A stretch of 64,000 nucleotides of DNA from Austropuccinia psidii (taxonomy: Eukaryota > Basidiomycota > Pucciniomycetes > Pucciniales > Sphaerophragmiaceae). Both the position numbers and the translations under genes were made by a program. Below the pieces are notes generated by a model. That model was not told where the DNA came from, did not search any database, and saw only the letters and a list, made by a program, of their open reading frames with translations. The stretch is from assembly GCA_023105745.1 (NCBI GenBank), contig JALGQZ010000015.1, positions 4,425,499 to 4,489,498 on the forward strand, read 5' to 3'. Below are positions 13,131 through 27,178 of this stretch, piece by piece (position 1 is the stretch's first letter; each line of letters opens with the position of its first letter).

Positions 13131-14020
13131 CTTAATATAATTTGATTTAAATCTTTGATTTTTTTTTGGAATTTTTTTTATCATTTTAAATTTGAGAGCT
13201 GGCTGACAAACACATGTTATATTTTCTGGTAAATAAATAGTTCAGTCAAGTGAGTTAATTTTTTTTTTAAAAAAAAAAATGCATATGCCAATTTTGCCAA
13301 ATCTTGGTCAATGCCAATAAAAGAAGAAGGATTTACTTTTAGGATTATTATTTTTGGAAGCATAATAAATAGTAAACATATTTTATAAAATTCATGTTTT
13401 ATTTTATTAAAAAAAAGGGAAGATTTTTTTAATATCTGTTTATTTTTAATTATTGATTATTAATTATTTTATTTGAATTGTTTTTTTTTCAATTTTTCAA
13501 TTTTTCCATAAAAAAATGGAATGCGTTTTTCATTGATTTTTTTTTCAAAAAAATTCTTGAAAATTAGTGCATTTTTAGTTTTATTTTTTATTCAAATTTT
13601 CTAAATGATTTGTTTAAACTTTTTTATTTTTTTTAAATAATAATAATAATAATAATTTTAGGGTGTTGGTGAACAAACACACTTAAGCTTTTAGTAAAAA
13701 CATGTAAGCTCTTATGCATTTTTACCAATTTTTGGCCAAAAGCACATAATTTTATGGCAAAACATAAAAAAAAAAAAATTTTCTTAGTAAAATCCTTCAA
13801 CTAAGTTTGGGAGATATTATTTTTATTTATTTTTTTTGTTCTTTGGTGGCTTCTAAAATCACAGAGATTTATGGCATATTTTTCAAATTTATCATTTAGA
13901 AGAAAAATTGACAAAAACAGAAATATGCTATAATTCTATATGCTTGAGAATCCAGAAAAGAACACAAAAAAAAAAAAAAAAAAGAAAATCTTATTAATAT
14001 CTTCAAGATTAGTTCAAGGA

Positions 14021-14053
<33 letters not shown>

Positions 14054-14415
14054 GTCATAAAATTATATGTTTTTTTTAACCAAAAAAAAAAAAAAAAATA
14101 ATTAAAAAAAAAAAAAAAAAAAACACATATAAGAGTTTAAATTTGTTTACCAAAAACTTTAATTTTAAATAATTTTAATTTATTTTGAAAAAAAAAAAAA
14201 TCAAACTAAAAAAAATTTAAATTAATTCTTATTTTTATTTTTATTTTTTTTGAAAGTAGAATTTTAACTAAAATTTAATTAAAACTTTAGATTAATTAAA
14301 TTATTTTTTAAGATGAAATTTATTTCTTTTTTTATTTTTTTAATTTTGTTTAAAAAATTTTTTTTTTTTAAAAAAAAATATTATTTTAATATTTTTAAAA
14401 ATTTGAATAAATAGA

Positions 14416-14459
<44 letters not shown>

Positions 14460-15250
14460 GAATGATAAAAAATAGAAATAAAATTGAATTAAATTAAAAA
14501 AATAAAAATAAAAAAAAAAGCATACATGTATAAGTAAATAAGCCTTTAGTAAAAAATATATAAGATCTTATGTGTTTTGACCAATTTATGGCCAAAAAAC
14601 ATAATTTTATGATAAAACCATATATATATATATTGGAAATTTTTTAAAGAAAAAAGCCTTAAAATTATTTTTCTTTCTGTTTTTAATATGGTTTCTATAT
14701 TAATCTCAATTTTTTTTTTGCAGTATTTTTTCAATTGACCAATTTTGACAAATGCAAAAAATAAATCAAAAATCAAAAAAAAAAATAGATTCCACTTATG
14801 AAATTTTCCACTTTTTTTTTTTTTTTGAAAGAAATTTTTGCTTCTTAAGATTTGTTGATAATTTCTTTCTTAAATATTTGAAATAATCTTTAAGGTAAAA
14901 GATTAAACCCTAAAAGTGAGTTTTCAACTTAATACTTTACCCTAAAATGTTTTTTTTTTAAAAAAAATACAGGAAAATTCTTAACAAATCTCAAGAATCT
15001 CACCATTCTTTTAGAAATAAAGAAAGCACCCAAATCTATAAGTTGGTTCTTTTTTCTTAATTTTTTGAATTATTTATTCCATTTTTTTAAATTGGTCAAT
15101 CTAAAAAAACAATTTTAAACAAAATACCAAGAAAAATGAGAGTAATATAGAAGCTACCTAAAACCAAAAACAAAAAATTTAGATTGTTTTTTTAAGGTAC
15201 TTTTTTTTTTTGAAAGAATGGCCTATTTACATTATTTTACTGTTAAATTC
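13131..15250. repeat. A/T homopolymer-rich low-complexity tract
   Basis: Dense runs of A or T, many over ten and some over twenty bases (for example near 13970, 14025, 14100 and 14425), plus an (AAT)n run near 13637. No gene is present. Read lengths through such runs are error-prone. Confidence 0.85.
13684..14163. repeat. Imperfect inverted repeat, MITE-like or hairpin
   Basis: The left arm starts TAAGCTTTTAGTAAAAACAT and continues through GGCCAAAAGCACATAATTTTATGGCAAAACAT. The right arm at about 14043-14163 is its approximate reverse complement, with ATGTTTTGTCATAAAATTATATG near 14047 and ACCAAAAACTTTAA at the end. A third, direct copy begins at 14539 (TAAGCCTTTAGTAAAAAATA) and includes TTTATGGCCAAAAAACATAA. 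Arms are diverged and separated by homopolymers. No target duplication was found. Confidence 0.5.
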
Positions 15251-16702
15251 ACCATGAGAAAATTGGCTACAGCTGACAACAGGTGTTGAATTTGAAAAAA
15301 AAAGCTTGACTTCAGCTTATTCTGAGCTTGGAACTGTACTCTGAACTAAGTTTAAACCAGAACTTCATTGTTTGGTGAGATTCTAAACTATTATTGGCCA
15401 CTGGAAGGCTATAGAAACTTTCATTTCCTTTGTTCTTTTTTTATTCCATTAAGCTGGAAATATTGTATTTTATTTTTATTTTACCTAAAATTTGATATGT
15501 ATAAAAGATTATGTCATCTTTCTTATAATATTAATTTAAATGACAGCTATATCCAGGAATTAAGCTCAGAGGTATATTTTACATATAGAGAAGAATTTGT
15601 TTTTTTTTGAAGTCCTACATATAAAAAAACCATGTTTCTATCTCATAAAAGATTTTTATTACCCTTTATTAATATATTATTATGAAAGGACTAATATAAA
15701 GTATTATAAGTTGAAAAAAGGTCTTATAAAAATAGAACTATTTTGTGTGACCTCTCAAATTGGGTCATTTCTAATTTTAGTTTTTACATTGTTTGTAATT
15801 GAGATCTTTCATGTTGGAAAAAAACCAAAATTCCACAATTCTTTTTTTTTTCAAAAGCTGATTTATGAAATGAATAACCAAATATTGTTATCATTTTACT
15901 TATTATATTTTTTTTTTTTTGAAAATAGGAGTGATTTCAATTTTTTCTAAATTCATAATTAGGACTTATAAGTGCTATAATTGCTATTATTATTAATGTT
16001 ATCATAATCATCATGTTTTTTTATTCATTTCAAATTTTATTTTTTATTATCTTTTTCTTTTAATAATAATTATCATTATTTGGACTTGTAGATTTTTTTT
16101 TTTTGAATTTTGAACTTTTTTAATAAAATTTCTTTCTTAAAATTTACATTAACATTTAAATTAATTTTTTTTTATTTTAATTTGTTGAAAATGTTTGACA
16201 AATTTAAAATAGAAGGATCTATAAAGATAATCCTTCTAATTTAATACTTTTTAAAAAAAAATTAATCAATCAAATGATATTTGATTAAGATCCAATAGTA
16301 GTTGTCAAAAGAATTAGAAAAATTATCCTCATCATTAAAATGATTAAATTTAAGATTAATCATAAAAATCATGATAATTTTCAGCAAAACAAAATTTTGA
16401 GAAAGCCTTTCATGTTCTATAGTAGTAGGATATTGAATATTTCTACTATTATTAAGACAAACAAGAACAACATTAAATAAAAATGAACAATTATCACAAA
16501 GCCTTCTACTAAAGAAATATTTGAATAATGGATAAATCCAATTAAGAGAATATCAAACCCCTCTTTTTAAAAATGTTTGGTTAAATATGATATTCTTTAA
16601 TTAAAAAGTTATTTACACTTTCTTTTTTGACTATTCTGAGTACAAAAATAATTCTTTCAATTTATTATCTTCATATTTTTGATATTTTTGACTTACATTT
16701 CC
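15251..16702. other. AT-rich, no gene recognised
   Basis: Plus-strand frames between 15368 and 15950 are dominated by Phe, Leu, Ile and Tyr from T-rich DNA and show no family motif. Nothing else is supportable. Confidence 0.5.
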
Positions 16703-18599
16703 TGTAAGATGTGTCTATGAAACTGTTATTGATATTACTATTAATCAACAGTACTATGACTGTTATTTTGAAATATAATAATAAAAATTATTATAGCCAC
16801 AATTAAATAAATAATTAATTAATTATTTCTTTTACTTGTTATACACTACTAGTGATTATAACAGTAAGCAGTAATTGTCTACTAGAATCAATTACAAGAA
16901 GTATTTAATAATAAAATTATTTTAATATATAATTATCTTTTTTCAAGAATAATTATAAATATAATTCTTGAAGAAAACAATTAATAGAGAAAAAATTTAA
17001 GAATTAAGATAAATCACTCACTAATACTTCAAAGAACTTATTAAAGATAATAGAATAGAAATTTGATGGATAATTGTGGATTTAATGGATAAAAGTAGAT
17101 TTATAACAGTATTAAAAAAATATATAGTTGATTTCTATGATTTCAAGTCTTTATTATTGATTCTGAAAGAATAAAATACTTAAGAAAGGTTTCAACTAAT
17201 ACTTACTTGTTGGTAATAAAGGTATAATTGAATAATGTGATGATTTGGAAAAAACAGCAAGAGGAGGCCTCTTTTAAGTATAAGAAAGCTCAAAGAGGCA
17301 TTTCATGGAGAAAACTGAAACACCAGTGAGTGAGAAAAGAATAAACCTTTTTGGATTATTGATTTTATCATCTGTTGTCATGTAAGATTATCATAATTAC
17401 TTAATTGAAGCTTTTACATGACTACCAACCCATTTATGGTTAAGAATAAAATGAGTAACAACTGTGAATATTCTTTTATTCCAAAATAATCACTTATTTC
17501 TCAAATTTATCAATGTTATTGGAAATTTTATCACAGAGTGTATTTTCTGTGAAATTGTAAAGATTCAGTGTTTCATGTGGAATCATCAAAAATGGAGTGT
17601 AAGTAAACCTTTTTATTTTACTTATAAAAGTATACTTACTTTTGGTTTCTATATGAATTATACAGTTCTAAATTGGTCCTTAATTTTTCAGAAAGATTAA
17701 TTGAGAATTGAATTTTTAATGAATTTTTGAAGTTTTTACCTCATTTCTATGTAGAATTGCAAATAGCACTATATGGCTGGTTGCTATGAGGTAAATCAAT
17801 GGATACTAGTCCAAAAAGGGTTTTGATTAATCTTTTAGGGCTTACAAATGGAAAATCATTAAGAATTGACATGGTTACAGGAGTCAAAGTTACTCTTTAC
17901 CTTCTTGGCAGTCAAAATAGCAGCTTATTTGCTATTTTCTTATGAGATAATGAAGTTTTGACTTAGTAACCAAGTTCCCAAAAGATTTTAGTATACTAAT
18001 TGGGCCAAGATAAGCCATGTATCCAAGCTTTGGAGGTGTCCATGCCTCAGAGGCCTCAGAAGTTGGGTACCCTGGCTCTCTTTGATGTCTTTTGTCCCCC
18101 TTGACTATTTTTTACATCAAAATAGAAATTCAGGCTTCAAGACTGATATCCACTATTGGTGTACCAAACCTTTATGTAACAATACTATATTTTTAAGTGC
18201 CAAAAACATGCATCACACTATTCTTAGTTTATATGTAACATAGGATTTCTCACATTCCTATTATTTTGGCATGAAATTGAGAAAAACAAAAATTTTCACA
18301 GATCCTTTATGTGGTATTGATGATGTGGTATTGAAGTATTTTCCATATTACCACCCAAAAGAGTTGATTTGAGCTTATTCACTCTATGGAGCTACCCTAG
18401 GTGAAATTTTGTGTAGAATCCAAATAAAGCCTTAAATCAATGGATTTACTTACTCAATAAAAAGTTATTCATCTTTTCTGAAATCAAAAATGATGAATTT
18501 TGAATATATGCATGACTTATGGGTTATGCATAGTTCAGAACTTATCTTTAAGATAATTGTGGCCTATCTGGGTATGTAAAATATACCTCAAGGCTCACA
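16703..18599 (-). repeat. Solo LTR F
   Basis: It starts TGTAAGATGTGTCTATG, ends AAGGCTCACA, is 1897 bases long and is flanked by a perfect five-base duplication, TTTCC (16698-16702 and 18600-18604). Orientation matches elements A, B and C (coding strand would be minus). It has no internal retrotransposon sequence, so it derives from LTR-LTR recombination. It is the inverted partner of F' at 3216-6940 and shares blocks such as GTACCCTGGCTCTCTTTGATG with it. Confidence 0.92.
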
Positions 18600-21500
18600 T
18601 TTCCTTCAGATAAAGATTTCAAAACTACTGGGGTTCAAATCCCAAAGCTGTTTGGAGTATTATGAGACAGTAAGGCTCCATATAATAACTATTATTGAGT
18701 CTTTGGGATTCAATTTCATACTTCAACTAAAGAGTTGATTGGAAAATTAATTTGATTATAGAAAATCTTTGCCAAACACTTGATGGGATGAAAAAAAAAC
18801 TAACTAAAAATGAGTATCTTGTAGTTATAGTAAAGAGGAAACAATTGGATATTTATAAAAGAGAAATAAATCTTTAAATATTTCAGTGAAATATGAAAAT
18901 TTTCAAGAACATTCTTTGAAAATTCAATTCTTTATTATGCACTCTAACACAAAAATCTTTTTTCAAATATAAGAATAATTTATTGTTTAATAAATAGCTT
19001 CAATGGTATTGTGAGAGGTTGTTAAAATATAAATATTAATAAATATAACATCAACTAGAAAAAAAACTTGTCTATATGTTTAAAATAATTTTTTAATAGT
19101 TATAATGAAGTCTTTGGAAAGGAATTGAGAATATTTTTGGAAGCCAGTGGGATCTTTTCCCAAACTTTTATATTCATTATCTCAACATTCCTTCTAACTA
19201 ATACACATTTATCATCCTTGAAGAATTTGACTCAAATTTGTACTTTAAGATACTTATGAAGTATTCATACAAAACATTTCTTGAAACAGACTTTTCTATA
19301 ATATATTTTTTGAGCTATATAAATAATCTTCATTAAAATTCTATTGACCTCAGGCCTATGAATAGCCTATAATATCAATCCCATTACTTTTTTCTCATTC
19401 AAGGTAGCCAAAATCACCTTCCAGGCTTAAAAAACAGAAATAATGAAACTACATACTTTTACCACTTCTATCTTTGAAAGAAGCTTTCAGATTAAATTAT
19501 TTCAATATAAATAAGATGAAGTCTTGTATTTATTGAAAAATTATTAATTTGGAACTTTTTTCTTATATTAGGGAGAAATTCAAACTGAATTAAGTTCTAT
19601 ATCTAGGTACATGTCTTTCATTCTCTTTTCAGGAAGATTTATGAGACAAAAATTCTCACATTATTTTCCTAATTACTTGTAGTTAAATAGCCTTCTTTCT
19701 TTCTTGAGATATCTAAGTTAAGAGTATGATTTTTTGAAGATAATTCCGAAATTAATCATAGGGCTTCTTAGTTGTTTAGCTGAAGCACATATGTGACTTT
19801 CAATTCATCCTAATATTTAACCATACGTTTTAATACAAAAATTAGAAAAAAAATAATTGAAGGAAGAATCATTTATTCAAGAACCTCAATGAATAATATT
19901 TAGCCAATAATGTAGCTTCCAAAAGTGAAATATTGAACCTATGGAGAAATTAAAATAAGCTCGCCTCAAATTTCACATGCAAAATTGAACTGGTTTTACA
20001 GATAATATCCAAGCTTCAGCTAAAAAATCTAAGGAATACCCATTTATTGGCTTTCTCAACCTCATTTTTTTCAAATTTGATCCCAAAAAATAATGGTAAT
20101 CAAATAAAAGATATTTTGGCATATTTAATCCCTGAATAATTTCTAACAAAAATACAATAAATTCAACTGTTAAGTCATTTTAATAGGAAGAAATTATCAG
20201 AAAGATTAATATAAATAGCTCATTTGAAAGAAAGCCTTTGAATTTATAAAAAATCTGCGAAAGAGATATCTTCCCTATGTTCATGGTCCAGAGTTATTCT
20301 AAGAATCAGAAATATTCAAACTTCAAAAATTAATTAGGATTTTAGTTTCATAGATTTAGACTAAAAGAAAATTAAATCCCTGAACTTAGAAATGAAAAAA
20401 AACATCTTTTCATTTTAAATATATTTTCTATAGGATACCAAAGCTATTCATACGAATTTTTCAGATGAAATTACTGGAAATATCTATCCATAATATAATA
20501 TCTTGCAATAAGATCATTATGAAGGTGATATTTCCAAAGTAAGGCATAAATACTTTTTGTTTAATTCTCAAATTAGTTTTTTTTTGATGAGATGGAATAA
20601 AGGAAAGAGAGAGCTGCAGTGTCAATAACATATTGATTCTGAATTCATTTTAAGTTTTAGAAAGGCTTGAACCATTAAAATATTTCTTCTTCAAGTTAAT
20701 TTACTTTCAAAAAATAAAGCTTCAATCCTTATATAATTTACTAATTATCTTCCCATGGGTGGGATGAATAATTTATCTATAAGTTTCAGAAAGGATGCAA
20801 AACTGTTATTTTTTTTAGTAAATAATATGAAATGTCAAAATTAACATTAATCAGAAATGGAAACTTTTCTTATTTAGGGATGAAGATTTGAGAATTTTGA
20901 CCAAACACTGATATTCAGCCAATTGAATTGAAATTGTGTGGCTTAAACTTCTTCCAAAGATTCTATTTTTGAATTTAAGTTCTTTTATGTCTTAAAACTT
21001 GTCTCCAGGTCATTTTCCCAATGAAACACCTTCTATCAGATGCAGCCACTTTTCTCATAGTGATTATGTGTTTTGTCCATAATTCAGTAAAAGCAAATAA
21101 GGGCTTATATGCCTTTTACCAGAACCCTAAAAAAACATTCAGAATTTTTTTTACAAGGGGATTTTCAAAGTTTTTGTGAGGGCTTTATCATCTCTCAAAG
21201 AAATTCATAATCAAAAAAGAATTCTCCCAAAGAGAAAAATGATAATATTGTACTTTAAAATCTTAAAATAAACATCCAAAAGTTGTATTCAATCATGTTC
21301 CAAAAAATCCTACTATTTATTTATTTAAAATTAATATTCCAATATTGTTTGATTTTGAAGCTTATAATCATGACTTCAAAAATGTGAAATAAAACTAGGG
21401 CCACAAAAAACACCTTGAACAGTGGCAAAGGTTAATCAATTCTAAGGACAGTATTGTGGTGTCTTTGACCTTTTCCCAGGAACCTAAAAAGCCATGATTC

Positions 21501-24500
21501 ATGTAAAAAGTAGGCTTGATAGGTTTGAAAGAAAGAATAGCCACAGACCCTATAGAAAAGGTGGTTAAGTCATGCTGAATTCCTCTTCTCAGTAGGTACT
21601 ACTATTGCCTTAACTGCCACCTAGTAACATGGTATGGGCAATTGAATTCTCAAACTGGAAATATAATATTTTGATATAAGTTTATTTTTAATTCAGTCTT
21701 TTAATTTCATCTTAATTTTTTGATTTTTTTTCAAAAAATGAAATAAAATAAAACAAAAAAATCTTTAAATTTGAAATTAATTTTTCATTATTTTTCTAAA
21801 ATCTTTTTTTCAATGATTAATTTCAACTTTTTAATTTATTAGAGTCTTCTTAATTTGAAATTTGTCCCAGTTATGATAATTTATTCAAAAATTAATAAAA
21901 ATAATGATGATACTCAACAATTTGTTTAACATCACCATATTAAACTTATTATTTAATCTTTGAGCTTATGATTTTACTTTCAAATAATGAAAATAAAATG
22001 TAATTTTCATTCACTTTTGGATTCAAAGGTCTTATCATAAAACTTCTTTCACTAAAAATCATTGATTTTGAATTTTTTCAATTCCATATTTTCTAAGAGT
22101 AAATCTTTCCAAAAGTAAAAAAACTTCCACTTGGAGAAGTATTTGAAATGGCCACAAAATAGGAGGGTCTTTTGATATGAAAATTGACTCAAAAAGATTA
22201 CTTTTCATTGGCCATTAGTTTTTTTTAAATTAAAATAAATAAATAATAGCAACTCAAAACTAAGGAAGCTTTGGAGCTTATGAAAAAACATTAAATAAAA
22301 ATAAAATGAGATTAATATTATTCACTTTCCAAATAAATCTGTTTTTAATTATTTTAATAGAAGAAAATTCTTTGAAAGATTTAAGAAAAATTCTTTTTGG
22401 ATTCAATTTTTACTAATCATTTGATTTCTTTTGGCCGAGAAAATATCATTTTAGCTTACATTTATGTGAAATATAGTCAAAGAAAATACAAATAACAAAT
22501 TCCAATTAAATGAAATAACCAAATTAAATAAATTAGGAAATAAAAACTTGTGGGCTATCATTTAAAGCAAATAAGTAGGAGAAAAATAGAAAATTGGCTA
22601 TATTATAAAATAAAAAGATTTCATCTTCTAAATTTATTGAAAATTGAATAACTCATTCAAGAAATGGGAATTCATATAAGTATTTATATGATGTGAGACT
22701 TTCCAATGTTTACTAAAATTATTTTTGAAGATGTTCATCATTTATAAATATTATTTCCCTTTGAAGAAGGTAAAGAAACCCATGGGTATGTAAGGACTGA
22801 AATCCTTAGGTTCAGGCCTCACTACCATAATGTGGGCTGGAAGCCATGGAAACAAATAAACCATAGCCAGGAATTACCCCAACATCTTCTTTAATTATTA
22901 TCAGTTATCTTTAGGAATTAAATCAAAATATTATCTTTTTTCATAAATACTTCTTCCAATAGATATCTTCTCAGGAGTATTCTTGATTATAATGGGGTTT
23001 TCTTCTGCTCACATAATTACAAGTGTTTTACTTTGTTTTTCAATGTTTTTTCAAAAGAAATATCCTCTAATTTACAATTTTTCAAGCTTTCTGACTGTCC
23101 TTTTTGAAATTAGTCTTTCCCTTTTTTAAAACTTAGTTCATTTTCCCCTTTTCCATGTGTGGCTATTAATAATATATCATCAATGATACTTCCTCTCCTC
23201 ACGATGAAAAGTCATAATTAAAACCCTAATAAAAAATCACCAGCCTACATTGGAATGGATTATTAATTTCTTACCTTTTGACTAATAAGAAATTGAGCTG
23301 GGAAATGTTTTGATTTTGTAATAGAAATTTGTATGAGTATTTCTCCCCTTCATGTTTCCAGAAAACTAAATATACTGGTCTTAAATATCTTGGCTATGAA
23401 AATGAAATTAAGCTAAAGATGTCCTCTAATACTCATGGGATGGCGATTCAATAACAGTTGCCACATCTCCCCCCAATGTATCAGAATTTAGTATCACTAC
23501 AGATGTGACTAAATTATGATACTCCTTATCAGATTTCTATTTATCAAATTAAATAATGATTCAACATGAGAAATTTGTAAGAATCTTATTACTTCCCTAA
23601 TTCTTAAATTCCTTGATAAAAACTACATTAAATAGTGAAATATTACTCTTGTATAATACACTCAAAAAATACAGAGCCATGATTCAATTACAAAAACATA
23701 GTTTTATTTCTTTATTTCTTAATTTTGCTTGTAATATTTGCAGTATCAAAAATTAAATCAAAGAACTTGAAGATTTCACTGCTGCCTCTTCATATAGCTT
23801 CCTTCAATTGAGATCCAAATATTAGAATACATTTTTGAATGAATCAGACTTCAATAAAAAAAATATAAATAAAATGAAAATTAATTAAATGATTGTTTTA
23901 AAATAAGAACATATCACTTCAAAAATAAGTCATGCAGTAGCTTACCTATCCTCCATAATGTTTCAACTTTGGGAATAAGGTGTATCTATGAATAGCTATA
24001 TATATATATAGAATATTTCTTGTAATACTTTTTCTGATTTTTAATATATGAATTTATAATAAGAGAATACTACTAATAATATTATTGTATCTTTTGATTT
24101 TGAGATATATACTTATTGCTCAAAAATAATAAGAACAATAATCAAAATTTGAAAATTTATCAATAACTATAATACTAATAGAAGATATATAAATATATTT
24201 GAATAATATATCTCATCAAAAAACAATTATTATTTGATAATGAAGCTTTGATGATGAGATATGAACAAAATAAAAACATTACCAATATTGTCCTTTTAAG
24301 AAAAATAATATAACAAAATTTTATCTTTAAATATTATTATTCTTTAGGGAGATAAATTGCTCTTGAACCTGAGCTGTATAATTTTGGATTAATTAAAGCT
24401 ACAAATAAATTAAAGATAAATAAAAAAATATTGATTATATTTTGAAATTTTTCACAATTTAGTTTTTTGAAGTTTCTCATGGAAATGAAATTTTATAGGG

Positions 24501-24663
24501 GAAATAGTTTTTTAGTTTATTTGAAAGATTAAATAATAGAAAATGAATATTCCAATGTGTTATACTTCAAAACTCAGATTGACTCACAAGACCTATTAAG
24601 ATACAATATTTTGATTAAGCTTGAGTATAAAATCAATATAAAACTTCCAATTCTGAGGGAAAT
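18600..24663. other. AT-rich intergenic stretch, no gene recognised
   Basis: Six kilobases without a recognisable gene, RNA or intact repeat. Scraps around 19200-20100 could be very old retrotransposon pol sequence, but I could not read any motif securely. Confidence 0.45.
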
Positions 24664-26780
24664 TGTCAGGTTTGTCTATGAAACTCCTGATAATAGTAAC
24701 AAATATCAAGAGTACTGTGACTGTCCTCAGTAGAAAATATAATATAATTAAATATTATAACCACAAATTTATATAATTATTAAAATAATTATATTTAAAA
24801 AATAAATTTAATTATTATTAAATAATTCAATATTAAAACAATTATCAATAATTATGATAAATTATAATTATTCTATTATTGCTATAGTCACTGACAGTTA
24901 TAACAATAAGAAGTGTAAAGATCTGAATGAGACAATTACAAATGGAAAATATTAATATTTATCCACTTATAAATAATATAAGAATATTATTCATAAAAGA
25001 AATTATCACACACACTGTGTAGAGATAATTCTTATAGAATAATTATATAAAAAAAACTTACTTATAATATTTATTTAATAGAACAAGTCAAAAAAAACAG
25101 TTATTATATTAAATAATTATTATAAGTTAAAAACACGCTGAAAATCAAAATTTTAAAAGATAAAACAACTTTTTACAACAAACAATATGATTAAAGAGTT
25201 TTTAAGAGGAATTTGTGGATTTTAAAAGATATTTAAGAGAATAATTTTATATAATAAAATATATTGTAGATGATTACAACAATGATCTGAATTCTATGAT
25301 TTAAACTATTTAAATTTGAAATTAATAAAGAATAAATTGGGTTAATGATTACTTTAATAACAATATTTTATATTTATCAAAACTTTACCTGTTTAAATGT
25401 CTAATATGATTTGAATAATGATGATTGATGGACAAAAACAGTGATGAATACACTATTTTTATGTCTGTAGAGTAGCTCTTATGTTTCATAATGGATATAG
25501 AGGGAGTGCTCAGGTAAAAACTGCAAAAAAAGACTTAAAAATAAGGCTCTTAACTTAAGGTAACTTAATTTTAATTGTAATTGAAAGTTACTAGTGTTAT
25601 TCTTAACTCCAAAGTAGCTTTAATCCATTTTTGGATTGAGTATTTTAAGTTTTAATAAAAATTCAGTTTATTTATATCAAATTTCACCAAAGGAAAAATA
25701 TAAAAATAGAGTTTCAAGCAAAAATCTCTTACACTCAATTTTTCATTCAGTTTCAAAGAAATCTTAATTTTCTTCAAGTATGATTAAAAGAGTAAATTTC
25801 CAGGCTAATTACCAGTAAAACCTATTCATAAAGGATACTCAAAATTAGAATTATACGCAGATAATATTAATTTGTAAGCTGTGTGAGATGTTCAAGCAAA
25901 GACATTAAGAATTGGATTTTTAATGAATTTATGAAGTTATTGCTGTTTTTAACATAAAATAGCAATACACACAAAATCTTGACTTTTGATAAGGTCTTAA
26001 TTCTTGTAACTTTGAATATTTTAAGCTTGTTTAAGCTTTGAATATTATTAAAACGTTGATTTCAAGCTTGCATATTGGGGTTTACTCTTTGGAAGCTTGA
26101 AATTTGTGTCCAAATTGCAATAAAATCAGTTTAAACTTTAATGTTGGATCAAAGTCTAATCTTAAAGTTTAAATAAGGTTGAAAATCCTCCAATACAGGT
26201 GGACAACCTTAATTGAATCCTTGCAGATACAAAAAGTTGGGTACCCCAGCTCTGTTTGGTCTTTTTCCTTTGTACCACATTTTTTCTTGGATTTTTCCCT
26301 TTTATTTATTTAAAGCCACACTATGGCCTTAAACACCTTTAGATTGAGCTCACGCAGTTTTTATATTATGTATGGCAAATCCTTAGCCAATTCAGTAAAT
26401 ATACACAACACCTTAATTTTGGTATGTTTGAATAAACTTTGTGCACCTTTGAATTTAAGCTTATTTAAGCTTAAACTTAACAGTTTTGTAAAAAATGTTA
26501 AAAAATTGCAATTGTACTGTGAAATTCTTAAATATTCTAATAACTTAATAAATATTCATTTTTGGGTATAACACCCTCTGGGTCTACCCTAGTTTATTTT
26601 TGGGGTAGAATCCAAAAATGACATGATAATTATAGCTTTATTTATCCAAAAAAAGGTATACTTATTTTTTATTATTTTTTGTTTCAAGTTCAATTTAAAA
26701 TTCTGTTTAAGACTTAACCAACTGTATGTAATGTTATTTGTGGCCTTATGAGTCTGTCACACATAACTCACAGGCTCACA
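24664..26780 (-). repeat. 3' LTR of element C
   Basis: It begins TGTCAGGTTTGTCTATGAAAC and ends AGGCTCACA, 2117 bases. The first 115 bases match the 5' LTR beginning at 63886. Part of it, near 26225, also resembles LTR F (GTTGGGTACC…CTCTGTTTGG). The candidate left target copy is GAAAT (24659-24663); its partner lies outside the window. The polypurine tract of C follows at 26781-26797 (minus strand TTTTTGGTGGTAAGGAA). Confidence 0.85.
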
Positions 26781-27178
26781 TTCCTTACCACCAAAAACAA
26801 TTGTACTACAATTTTCACTTAGTAGTTTACTCCCAATTTATTTGGGGGGGGGGGTATAATCCACTGTCCAACCTCTCTACTTTTACTTTTTTAAGTATGT
26901 AAAGCACACAATTCAAGCTTATTATTGAGGAATTGGTCTTTTCTCATGTCTGGACATTCTGAGAGACTTTTGGGAATCAGGTATTTTACTTTCTGAAAGC
27001 CACTTATCTTCATGTTATGGGTTTCTGTACCTGACTAAGTATTCTCTTTCATTTTTTTCCCTAATTCTCCTTTATATTAAGACTTTTAGTACCTTTTTAT
27101 CTGCACTTTGATCAAGTTGTGGTAATTGTAAAGGCGTTTCATTTCTCAAAGAAAATAATTCCTTATCACTTAAAGTGT

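Noticed and set aside
15368..15950. Plus-strand frames of 80 and 117 codons
   Set aside because: Composition is Phe/Leu/Ile/Tyr-rich from T-runs, with no motif, no splice context and no conservation visible.
18630..18643. GGGGTTCAAATCCC, a tRNA T-arm/B-box look-alike just right of LTR F
   Set aside because: No matching acceptor, D-arm or anticodon arm can be formed with nearby sequence, and no A box precedes it within about 60 bases.
26842..26852. Run of G after the C 3' LTR as a polypurine tract
   Set aside because: The tract adjoining the LTR (26781-26797) aligns with those of A and B; the G-run is about 60 bases inside and on the wrong strand for priming, so it is probably a local expansion.
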